Assembly: GCA_030762935.1 (NCBI GenBank)
Contig: CM060886.1
Span: 34,643,509-34,707,508, forward strand
From: Hymenopus coronatus
Lineage: Eukaryota > Arthropoda > Insecta > Mantodea > Hymenopodidae
Direction of reading: 5' to 3'
DNA length: 64,000 bases
In this document: piece after piece, positions 32,925 to 43,138 of the stretch
Layout: each line of letters starts with the position of its first letter
Position numbering within the stretch: position 1 is the first letter of the stretch
Notes under the pieces: model-generated
Seen by the model: only the letters and a program-made list of their open reading frames with translations
Database searches by the model: none
Told to the model about the DNA's origin: nothing
Program-made: the position numbers and the translations under genes

Positions 32925-33130
32925 TGGTTTACCGGGAAACATGCGAGCCAGTTGAGAAATTCAATGCTATGCCAGCATGTTGCCATGCTAGCTCAGTGTA
33001 GAGCAACCGGCTAGAGACCAGGAGATCTGTGGTTCAAATCCTGGCTATGGCATTGAATTTTTCAGTCTGATTCTACCTATCCAACTCCTGCCCTACACAC
33101 GGCTTGTGTTGAAAAAACAATTAATCCAAC
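32925..33130 (+). mobile_element. SINE-2 copy, second of a direct pair
   Basis: Same family as 32617. tRNA-like unit: gccatgctagctcagtg ... gagatctgtggttcaaatcc. The tail acacacggcttgtgttgaaa is followed by caattaatcca in both copies. Confidence 0.88.
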
Positions 33131-34339
33131 TGAGTGAAAAGTTGTGTCTCTACATCAACATTGAGTTTCATTCAAATGTAATTCCTCAAAATGAACTAGA
33201 TTCTTAACCATCTTCTTGAAGCAGATAATCTAACGGATTTACCAATAATAATACATTAACCTAAATACTAATCATACACAAATACATCATCGTGGTAATG
33301 TCCGCTATACTCAAACATACAAAAAAGTATTAAAATTTACTTTAAATAAAATATAAAAAAAACTTAAATCAGAACCAAGAAAAATTACACTCATTAATAT
33401 TTCTATAAATACCTTTAAAAAAAAAAAATACAATGTTCTTCTACTGTACTCAACTACCCTGAAATTCAGATTCTCCTGTTACAAAATCAATAGCACTCAG
33501 ACTAATTTCAGCAAGACAAGGGAGTTCTACCTTCCGAATGGAATTTAAGGTTAAAAAAAAAAAAACAATCTATATCAGATTAATATAAGGATACACACAA
33601 CAATATATTTTTGGTTTAGAGGTTAGATACTTCTCAAAAATAAAATACACATTAAATAAATATATTTAATTATGTACTAATTAGACATGCAAGGCTCACC
33701 ATTTTTTTTTTCTCACTCTTTACTGCAGAATGGTTTTCATTTGGCCCCTAAATGCTAATTCTTAATTACTTAAAGATAAGGCAGTCTAAAATACAAATTT
33801 GAAAAACAACTGATTTAAATGAATTTTTTCATTGTACTGAATAAATAGTAATCTTGAGATTTCCTTAAGGGCATCAGCAATTGTAATTTTATACTTGATA
33901 AATGTGTTGCACTGTAATTCACATTTCAAATGTTGTGTGCATTATATTCTTGAAATTTGAGAATCCCTCCCTGTTCTGTGCATTTTGATTGTTGCTAAAT
34001 AGCAAACAGCATCTGCAAAATAGTTTTTCTAAAAAGATACTGCCGCACAGTCTTGAATTCTGAAAACCAGGTTGCCTTGAAATTAACATAAGACATTTAA
34101 TAGTAAAGTGAATCAAAATTAATACTTAAAGCTTCACTAACTTCACTTGCATGTGGCAATGTTTCTCAGACGCCTGAGTGTTTAACAACTAAATAGGTCT
34201 GCAAAATATATATGCTGCATATACACTGCATGTATGTAAAGTCAGTTAAGCTTTAAGGGTTAATTTTGGCATAATAAAACTTATCTTTTTGTTTCACTGT
34301 GCACCAATGTCAGTTTTGTTATTTATCAACACAATAATA
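33131..34339 (+). other. Duox intron 12 segment: no recognised features
   Basis: AT-rich with several poly(A) runs. No gene, repeat or transposon end recognised. Confidence 0.5.
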
Positions 34340-34460
34340 CTTACTGTTAAAACCAGTTGAAAAATACAATGCTACAGTTGGGAATTGAACATGGTTCTCT
34401 TGCCCTCTGTGCAGTTGTAACACAGATGCTGGCTGTGGCATTGAATTTTTCAGCAGTAAA
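34340..34460. repeat. Foldback of the SINE-2 3' junction motif
   Basis: gttgaaaaatacaatgctac at the left and the opposite-strand form gtggcattgaatttttcagc at the right are inverted copies of the SINE-2 segment that follows its tRNA unit (19 of 22 positions pair). A B-box-like ggaattgaacatggttc (reverse) lies between. It looks like two SINE-2 ends joined head to tail by deletion. Confidence 0.5.
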
Positions 34461-34555
34461 AAGTATATCCTTGGTAACATAAATTTAGCAGCATTACTAA
34501 TATAATTACAAAACTTGCCTTTCCCCCCCCCCTTTCTCAAAGAAGAGATGGAGCT

Positions 34556-35963
34556 GCCAAATTATGACATAAAAAGACAACTACATGCACTGCAAGAAAT
34601 GCTCTTAAAGCAGATGCATGAGATGTAAAGGTGAAAAGACAGAAAAAATCGAACAGGGAGAATGACACAATAACTGTTATCCAACACTCGAAGAAACCAG
34701 AAGCAACAAAAAAGAATAGGAGTCACCACACTCCAGGTAAGAAACAAAATAAAGAAATAGTCCTGGAGGATGACGAAGCAGAGCAAGTTCAAGAAGAACA
34801 ACAACAAACAGGAATACGTGGGAGAGTGGTGAACACAAGAGGAAATGAAACAGAAGGTACTATTGGTAGGAGGGAAGATATAATGAGGCTCTTATAGCAG
34901 CAGAACACAGGGCCTGGCTATATGCAGATAGACTACTTGACACAGCAATAATGAATGCTAGCACTAATTTCCTCTCAAGGAGCGGAGTGGCAGGAGAATT
35001 AAATTGTGAGGAGCTACCAACACAAGGAAGAGATAAAGCTTTCAAGGTGGGAATATCATTTAACTCTCTTAAAATGATCCAAAGGGAAGACTTCTGGCCA
35101 CAAGGACTGGTAATTAGATACTGCACCTCTTGGAGCCAAGGGCGGCAGTGCAAGGAGTCAAGACAGCCGAGACAGAAATCGTCTGTCTAATCGAGACAGA
35201 ACAAAAGAAAACGAAAGACCAATTAAAGCTGCTTCTATGGAATGTAGAAGGTATCAAGAATGCAATCTCAATAGCCCCCAATACCCTCCCAGACATATAT
35301 GATGCAGTGATTCTGATAGAAAATTTCTTAATAGAAGACTAAAACTTCAAAAGCTTCTACTCTCCCCATGTGTACCCAGAACAAGTGGCTCTTGACCTGC
35401 CAAAAGGAAGCATCACATGCCTGTTCAAGACAAATCTTTGCCATTAGAAATAGTGCACAAATCAAGAAATGTACTACTGGTGAAGATCAAACTGTGCATA
35501 TTCATTTGTGTCTACTTCCAACCAGAATACACATCTAACGTGATTATAGATGAGATCAGTACTTGCAGTACTCAACATAACAACACAGTGATTAGAGCAG
35601 GGGACTTGAATTGCCAGAGTGATGTTCACCTACAAAAGACAAAATTAGTAGTGGAATATCTATAAAACGAGCGACTCACCTTAGTAAACAACAAAGAAAT
35701 GAAGACCTATGTCTGCTACAACAGCTCAAGCACCATCAATCTGGTATTCACGAACATCAGAAACATCAAGCAAATCTCCCAAAAGGCCATCAAGGACATT
35801 ACCAGAAAACACTTACCAATAGAGACAATATTCAGAATTGAAACTGAGAATAGCAAAACACCAAAAAGTAAGCACAGCGTCCAAGAAAATAGACCTCACG
35901 AGGTTAAAGGAAGAGGATAAAGAGGAGTTTCTCAGAACAATCAATAGAGAGGATTTAAACAAA
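34556..35963 (+). mobile_element. LINE (element 2), 5' part: ORF1 remnant and endonuclease
   Basis: A broken charged ORF1-like region (34630-34900), then at about 35225 LKLLLWNVEGIKNAISIAPN, the start of an apurinic-type endonuclease, with decayed blocks to about 35900. The frame is interrupted by many stops. The element continues at 40062 after the nested LINE and SINE. Confidence 0.72.
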
Positions 35964-36225
35964 TTTTTTTTTTATTTCTATTTATTTACATAGAATGTCC
36001 CGATGAGCATATTGCTCTAGGTAGGGACTGCCCTTTAGTGAGGTGGTAAGAAAAATACAAAGAATAAATCACATTAACACATATAAAAAAGAGTATATAA
36101 GTATACATTTTATATATATATATATATACAAACAATTTTTTTTTTATTGTAATTTGTGTGGGTGTGTGATTAAACTTAATGCAATATTTCAAGAAACACC
36201 ATAGGGATTTTCTGTTGTCAATTTT

Positions 36226-37840
36226 TTAGGAATTACAGTACTGCTCAAGTAGGTATTTGAAGAGTTTGTTTTTAAATTGGGATAAGTTAGATGATTGCTT
36301 AATGTTAAGTGGGAGACTGTTGTATGTTTTGGTGGCACTATGTAATATACTTTTTATTCCATATTTGATAGAGCTAACTGATTCTATACATATGTGATTG
36401 GCTGATCTAGTTTTGTAGGAGTGAATATCTCTTTTGTGTTTGATTACAGAGTTGGTACATAGGAGGTTATTTTCAGCTTTGTACATGAATGAAGATTCAC
36501 TATATTTACAGAGAAAGGAAAATGGCAGTATATTTGTTTCCTTAAATACTTCTACGGAAGGTTTTAAAATGTTAAATCCATAAAGTATTTTAATAGCTCT
36601 CTTTTGTAGGATTTCTAAACAGTTTAGGTGTTCTTTATTGTTATTGGACCATCCTGCATTTAAATACAGAAAATTGGGGTGCAAGAGTGCAAAATAAAGA
36701 CTTCTTTTACAACTATTATCTAAGTCTAGATCTTTTAGCCTGTACAATATGCGAATAATGGAGTTTGTTTTGCTAATAATGTGTTCAATATGGTATGTCC
36801 ATGTCAAAGATGAGTCTAGTGTTAGCCCTTGGTATGTAATTTTGTTTACTCTTTCTATAACATTATCTTTGATCTTAATTGACATATTACTTGTAATTGG
36901 TCTAGAGGGTTTATGAAAAAGCATATATTTAGTTTTTTTGGCATTAAGGATTAAGTTGTTATTTGTGAACCATGTCTGCAGTGTTGTAAGGTCAGTTTGC
37001 ATATCTTTCATTACCTGCGATTCAGATTTATTTTCATAAAATAGAAAAATATCATCTGCAAATATAAATATTTTACCTATTAGTTCTACATGTCCTATAT
37101 CATTAATGAAGATAAGAAATAAAATTGGACCTAACACTGTACCTTGTGGAACTCCATGCTTTACTGTTAATATTGGGCTGGAATAATTGTTTAGGCTGAC
37201 ATATTGTGCTCTAAGGAGATAGCTTCTAAACCAGTTCAAGGGAACTCCTCTTATTCCTGACTGAGCTAATTTTTTTAGGAGGAGTTCAATTGACAGTATC
37301 AAACGCTTTATTTAGGTCAACGAAAAGTCCATCTGTAATTTGTTTGTTATCTAAAGTTTTTTGTAATAGGTTTACTACATCAAGTGCTACTGCTTCTGTG
37401 CCTTCTGTGCTGTGTTTGGGTAAGAACCCATATTGGAATTTAAAGAAAAAATTTATCTGTTCTAGAAAGTTTAAAAGTCTGTCTTTTACAATGGATTCCA
37501 GAACTTTTGATACAGTGGATACAATACTTATGGGTCTATAGTTGTTCGGAGAAGATTTATCATCTTTTTTGTGTATTGGTACTATTCTAGCAAGCTTACA
37601 CATGTCAGGCACTGTACCACTATTTAGAGAAAGATTAATTAGATGATAGTGGCAATTCTTCAAAATTATATTATTAATTGGATTATTTGTGATTTTGTTG
37701 TTTTTGTTTTTAAGTTTTTGTATTATTTTACTCACTTCTTTTGTATCTGTTGGTTTAAAGAATAATGATTGTATTGGACTTGTATGACTATTACATATGG
37801 GGGGAGGGAGATCCTTTACCATATTATCCACTACATGCAC
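36226..37840 (-). pseudogene. Reverse transcriptase of LINE element 3, frameshifted
   Basis: 37840-37286 holds the N-terminal palm (NNYRPISIVSTVSKVLESIV, FQYGFLPKHSTEGTEAV, FVDLNKAFDTV). A one-base shift at about 37290 leads to 37302-36226 with GVPQGTVLGPILFLIFINDI, the catalytic FADDIFLFYE (Phe for the usual Tyr) and the thumb, ending YNSLPLNIKQSSNLSQFKNK, typical of CR1-group proteins without RNase H. Confidence 0.88.
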
Positions 37841-38162
37841 AAAATATTTATTGAGTTCATCACAGATCTCATCTTTTTGGTGTACTTTTTTCCTTCGTAT
37901 TCAATTTCTGCTATAGGAGGAAGTATTGTTTTAGAATTAGTGAAAATTTCTTTTACAACAGTCCATATATTATTGTTTTTTCCTTTTTCTATTTGTTTTG
38001 AATAGTATTCTTTCTTTAATATTCGTTTTAAATTATTTACTTCTTAGCTGCATGTTTTGTACTCCTGTATTATTTCATGGGATGGATTAGAAACTTTAGT
38101 TTTTTTGTATAAGTTGTTCTTTTGGTTAATTAATTCCAGAAGTTGATTTGAGATTCATGGAT

Positions 38163-39095
38163 TTAACTTAGCATTTGGTTTTGAAATTTTTTATGTGTGT
38201 TGCTGGCAGTTTTTAATCCTGAGTTAACAAAGTTGTTAATTGATTGGTATGCATCATTTATATTTGTTGTTAAAGTGGGTTTATTGGTTGTGTGGAAAAA
38301 ATTATTTAGTTGTGCAAAATCTGTTTTTGTTTGATAATTATACTTTACTGCCCTTTGTTTTACAAGTTTTTTCATGTTTTGGGGTATGATTTCTAACACT
38401 AACAAATTATGATCACTAAGGTCGTTAATTGTATTAAAAATTCTGTAATTATATTTGGATATGTTTAAGTAGGCATGGTCTATAAGTGTTGCAGTATTTT
38501 CTGTTAATCTAGTTGGTAGCTTTTTGTTGCATAGCTCATAGTTATAACTCTGTAGTGTTGTAGTATATACCAGTTTATTTTTGCTATTTTCAAGAATATT
38601 AATATTTGAGTCTCCAATGAGGATGGTATTTTTGTGTTTTGTGTCTAGCATGGGTTCTAGGGTTTTTAAAAATAGGCTAGTATTACTTTCTTTGTGATTA
38701 TAGAAGCCAATAATATGAAAAGTTTTGTTATCTTTTGATATTCTTAATTTAATAATACTATGGGTATTGCAGACACTGTCAATAAGCTTTGAATGCCATC
38801 TAGTTGACACATAGATTGATAATCCACCTGCATGGCCATCTCAAATAGCATGGTGGGCTATATAATCTGGTATATTGCAATATTGCGCATCACTCTCATT
38901 CAGCCACGTTTCGGCTATTATAATTACATCTACAAAGTTTATTTCTTCTATAATTAGTTTCAAGCTATCAAATTTATTCCTAACGCTACGTGCATTAACA
39001 TATAAAATTCTTAGGGCAGGAAGTGTATCACATTTTAATGATTTAAATTTGTACTCTAGCAGATTATCACAGCTAAATTCCGAAAATTGAGTCAT
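38163..39095 (-). pseudogene. Endonuclease domain of LINE element 3, interrupted
   Basis: 39095-38841 gives ILYVNARSVRNKFDSLKLII and VIIIAETWLNE; a TGA at 38841 stops it. 38810-38163 continues with ILIGDSNINIL (the GDFN motif, Ser for Phe), LIDHAYLN and LSDHNLLVLEI, the conserved C-terminal SDH. These are apurinic-type endonuclease motifs that nick the target. Confidence 0.82.
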
Positions 39096-39782
39096 GATAT
39101 TGTTTTTTGAGACTTGTTTGTTTATTTGGAACTACTGCAGCAGTTTCTTTTCCAATTCTTGTAGATCTGTTTGAGTTCTTACTGTAATACTTGAACTCTC
39201 TCTCTGCTCTCGCACAAATATCTTGCAGTCCCTTGTCCATGTTGACCATATCACGCCTTTTTGTCATAATTCACGACATCTCTTCGCTAGGAGCTCATTT
39301 CCCGGCAACAGATGATCATTGAGGTATATATTCGCTGTCTGACTCTCAAAACCAATGTCTCTTGTTGTTATATACCTTTTTTGGATTCTGGCACTAATGA
39401 TTTCTTCTTTTTTCCACCTATTGACGAGTCTGAGTACGATTTTCTTTGGGCCTAAGCTTTTTGATGGTATGCGATGTGCTATGTCAATGTCGTTGTAGTC
39501 CAAGGAGACCCCAAGGGTCCTAGTTGTTCTGATCACTAGTTCATAAACATCTTCGTTGGGTGTCTCCGGAATTCCTAATATTATGATATTGTTCCTTCTA
39601 GTGTACTGTTTCAAGTCTTCTGTTCCTTCAAGCACTGATTTTGCAATGTTTTCTGTCGAGGTGAGTCTTTTGTTTATATCTTGCGTTGCGCCACTAACCT
39701 CACTTACGAGCTTTTTAAAATATTCATACTGTTCATTCATAAAGTCGGCTGCATCTTTGACTCTTGTCATTTCATCTAACAC
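39073..39782 (-). pseudogene. ORF1 protein of LINE element 3
   Basis: 172 codons from 39782 to 39264 with a coiled-coil-like N-terminus and an RNA-binding segment (QYTRRNNIIILGIPE, NDIDIAHRIPSKSLGPKKIV), as in transposase-22-like LINE ORF1 proteins. It then shifts frame into a basic tail at 39267-39073. Confidence 0.75.
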
Positions 39783-39815
39783 TACCTTTTTTTTACTTCA
39801 ACAAAAGCTTTAGAA

Positions 39816-40061
39816 CCTACCTGGGTAGTGTGGTGGCAGCGAGGCTGCTTCACATTCAAAAGGTCCGTGAGTTCAAATCTCGCTTAGGGTGAGTTGCTCG
39901 GATAAGTTTTTTTTTTTTCCGGGGTTTTCCCTTATCCTGAAAAGACAAATGTCGAATAACTTTAAGCTCCATGGATCACGAGATCATTTGAGCATCATTT
40001 CACCAAGTTTCATTCGATATGACCAACCAGGTTAAAGGATGTTAAGCTAAAAAAAAAAAAA
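39816..40061 (+). mobile_element. SINE-3 copy at the LINE 2 / LINE 3 junction
   Basis: Full SINE-3: cctgggtagtgtggtggcag, gagttcaaatctcgc, ggttttcccttatcctgaaa, the end gttaaaggatgttaagc and a poly(A) of 16. The target duplication aaaagc(t/a)ttagaa lies at 39803-39815 and 40062-40074 and overlaps the target duplication of the LINE beside it. Confidence 0.92.
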
Positions 40062-41900
40062 AAAAGCATTAGAATCTCTAATGAAAAGTGTAACACTCAT
40101 AATGCCAGTTAATCAAAGAAAAAGATGCTATGCTCTGCGACAAATAGCTCTAAAAGCTCTGTACATAGCCTTGAATACATATTCGGCAGACAACCTATAG
40201 ATCTATTCGCATGCCAGAAGGCAATACAGAAAACCAGTGAGGCTCGCAACACAGGCAGACCAAGACAAAGAAGAAAGGAAGCTAATAGAAGAAGCTCTGT
40301 GAGACCCATATAAAGCAAAGAACTCCAGAACTCCAACCTTTCCCTGGTATATCTCAATAGATATCTGGGAAAATGACCAGACAAGAAACGTACAACCCAC
40401 AACGATGAGGTGGTAGATGATATCCAGTGGCTGTCAGTGGAGAGGAAGTAGTGAAGGACAGACAGCTCCAAGCACAAGAAGGCTTGTGATCCGATGAGAT
40501 ATACAATGAATACATTAAAGGTCTGGCAAGCATAATAAGTGAAGCATTAACAGACTTCCTAAACCAATGTCCCTTACAAGCAGACATCCCAAAGAGCTGG
40601 AGAGGCTCTATAAGGATGTTGTACAAAGGGAAAGGAGATCCAGAAGACCCCAACAATTACAGAGGCATTGCCCTCAAATGCACATGCTTTTAACAAAAAT
40701 ACTAGGAAAGGAAATGGATTCCTACATACATGAAGCTCAGTTTGGCTTTCGAAAAGGCAGATCCACGTTGCAAGCTGTGAAATGTTTATGGAAGGACATT
40801 GAAGAAGCCCTATCAACACCAAAAGAAAAGTTACACACTATTTTCGTTGATTTCACTAAGGCCTTTGACACCATTGACAGGGGCATTCTCCTAAAGAAGC
40901 TAAAATTGCTGATCGGGAATCATAATTACCTATTTAGGATAATCAGAAGCATCTTAAAAGAAAACTTTGTCGAGATCAGTGATGGACTCTCTCATTCAAA
41001 GTCAATAAAACAAACAGTCAGAATATTGCAAGATGGTCTTTTAAGCCCCCTGCTCTTCATAATGGCGACAGCAGATGTCACAAAGGCAATAACAGAGGAT
41101 GTGAGACTACATGCATATCAGACAACATGGTCATAACCTCAACATCTCAGAAAGCTCTCCAGGCATCCTTCTGACTACTGATAGACTGGGCAGAAGAAAA
41201 TGAACTTGCCATAATGAGAGAAAAACTGTATCAGTGACCTTTAGGAAAGACGCGGAAGACAGGCAGTGTTCCTCTACAAATCAAAATCTCTAATAGTTGT
41301 GACCCACTTCAAGTACCTGGGCATGATGCTGCAAACTCCTGGTAACAAATTCACATTACTAATGAAAGATAGAGTAAATGTGGTGATAATAGTAATGAAT
41401 AAAGAAGCACTTCACTTGCCATGGAACTCTTCCGCATCAAGATTACACTGATAGCCACATATGGCCTGGACACCACATGGCCTTATCTGGGCAAGAAGGA
41501 GTTGGCAGAGCTAGAGAAAGTAAAGGTAACCTTTTTTGAAGAAAGCCCTATACCATCCATGTACACAGCATCGTGTCATGTGTACATTCTGGCCAGAGAA
41601 CAATTTTTCGTGGAAGAACTTAGGCTGAGGATACTCCTGCTATCTACTATGGGCTTTAGAGAAATAAAACATGAGCTGATGACCAAAAGAGAGGACATCT
41701 GGAGTGACTTCTTCGCCACAGATGCCATGCTGATACGAGACTGGATCAGAGGAAACTACAACTTAAGACATTTAGTGAATAGGATGACTGTGCAAGGTTT
41801 CCATCGCAAGATTTGCAAAATCATAGGATTCTACCAACCAGATCCCAGACTGTGTGTGCAAACATTGTAGGGAGTGCTGTGAAAGATATATTATGACATA
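40062..41900 (+). mobile_element. LINE (element 2), 3' part: reverse transcriptase
   Basis: It resumes the element cut at 35963. Over 40600-41130 there is a reverse transcriptase with YKGKGDPEDPNNYRGIAL (another frame), FGFRKGRSTLQAVKCLWKDI, IFVDFTKAFDTIDRGILLKK, and a decayed catalytic site where the YADD motif is lost. 41421-41870 is the C-terminal region (IKITLIATYGLDTTW...), in several frames. Confidence 0.82.
40567..41136 (+). pseudogene. Reverse transcriptase core of LINE element 2, broken
   Basis: A 189-codon frame with AQFGFRKGRSTLQAVKCLWK and HTIFVDFTKAFDTIDRG, then LQDGLLSPLLFIMATADVTK (the usual GDPLSP block changed). It ends before the catalytic Asp pair. Clearly inactive. Confidence 0.8.
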
Positions 41901-43009
41901 CAAACAAAGAGAGGAATCTCTGACAAAGTTCTATACTGGTCAATCCTAAACTCTTTTACACATTTTGTGCATTTGCTATTTCATTCATTAAAGTTTAGAG
42001 GTGTGGTAGGTCACCCAGTAAACAAAATCCTTTTTTGTCTTCACCTCTTCATTGGGACAAACTCCTGACTTCACTTAAAGCAGTGTATAGCATTAGTGTA
42101 AACAATGGAGTTTAGTGGCAGCATTTGGGCCTTTTGTGCAATATGAAGGTTACCCTGTGGTGCAGGTTGCTCAACACTTCTGTTTACTAATGTAGTAAAT
42201 GTAAGAAATGTGACATCATATTGTCATGGCAACCATATTTTGTTTGGGAAGAGATTTGTTTGCACAGCGCTAGTGTTTCATGTTCCACTTCCCAGGTAAG
42301 AAGGTTTTACTTCCCCTCATGTAAAGAATAGGCTCTTAGGACATGTAAAAAAAGATTCAAATTAGATAAAAAGTAAAGTATTATATTTTATTAAAACTTA
42401 TAATTTACTCAACTTTTAGAAAAAGACCCCTTCCCAACCTTCATTTGGCAAGCCGCGCCTGATTGCTATTGCCTATAGTACATGTAAATTAAAAATATGT
42501 ATTCCATAAATCAGGAGTTTAATTTAAAACATTGTTGCTTGTTATTCTGGAAAATACATTTATTACAAAACATAATAATTTATATTGAAATATTATAATC
42601 ATGAAAATAGTGTGGAAGCTCGTGTTTGACTAATTCTAACAGCTTCTTGGCAAATAAATATGACTGTGCTTGAGCAATTCCATGTTTTTGACTTCCAGAT
42701 ACAAGTCTATTAAGACATGCCAGTTTAAAAACAAAACATTGGTCTTGTAAACCAAAATTAATTTCAGGGGTTAAAAAAAAACATTCTTGTGCAGAGCAAC
42801 TCCACACAAAGATACCTCTCAAAGTGTGTAAGAGTATAAGCTTTCATTATTTAGTTAATAATAAACAGTAGTAGTATAATGACAAAATACTGTGGCCCTT
42901 CAATTAATTTTCAGTGGACATGTTTGATCTCTTAAGTATTTCCAAGAAACCGTGTTTTAACACATGTACTTGCTTGTTCTTAATTACAATAATATTTATT
43001 TGTCACTAG
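41901..43009 (+). other. Duox intron 12, 3' end: no recognised features
   Basis: AT-rich sequence up to the acceptor atttgtcactag. No repeat recognised. Confidence 0.5.
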
Positions 43010-43138
43010 GTAAGCAAAATTGGGGTGTTCAGCTGTGGACCACGACCTCTTACAAAGAGTATAATGTCAGCTTGTGAAGAAGTCAACAAAGGAAGAAAGC
43101 TGCCATACTTCATCCATCACTTTGAAAACTTTGGCTAA
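43010..43138 (+). CDS. Duox: Duox last exon: NADPH domain C-terminus and stop
   Basis: Residues 876-917 and TAA (43136-43138). VSKIGVFSCGPRPLTKSIMS with the NADPH-binding CGP motif, then ACEEVNKGRKLPYFIHHFEN and FG, the invariant Phe-rich C-terminus of Duox. It follows an 11-kb intron. Confidence 0.97.
   Translation, partial: VSKIGVFSCGPRPLTKSIMSACEEVNKGRKLPYFIHHFENFG

Larger units (their letters stand above)
35964..39796 (-). mobile_element. CR1-like LINE (element 3), nested in element 2, reverse strand
   Basis: A 3833-bp element. Its 3' end is the left side (poly(T) on the + strand at 35964) and its 5' end is near 39796. ttaaacaaa (35955-35963) and ttcaacaaa (39797-39805) flank it as a 9-bp target duplication with one change. 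It carries ORF1 and an endonuclease/reverse transcriptase ORF2, all interrupted. It landed inside the LINE at 34556. Confidence 0.88.
500..43138 (+). other. Duox: Dual oxidase gene, 3' two-thirds (13 exons)
   Basis: Joining 500-823, 1102-1334, 1925-2138, 3234-3583, 9458-9621, 11432-11622, 15813-15996, 17676-17893, 21644-21940, 27395-27559, 30977-31132, 31914-32042 and 43010-43138 gives 2754 bases: 917 codons and a stop, open throughout, all borders GT-AG. Dual oxidase is a membrane NADPH oxidase that passes electrons from NADPH via FAD and two haems across the membrane to make hydrogen peroxide; in insects it serves gut defence and cuticle or eggshell cross-linking. Visible here are the first transmembrane helix, cytoplasmic loop, EF-hand pair, six-helix haem core and the FAD and NADPH domains. 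The peroxidase-like ectodomain is upstream. Introns range from 278 bases to 11 kb and are filled with mobile elements. Two EF-hands imply direct calcium control, as known for the family. Confidence 0.97.
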
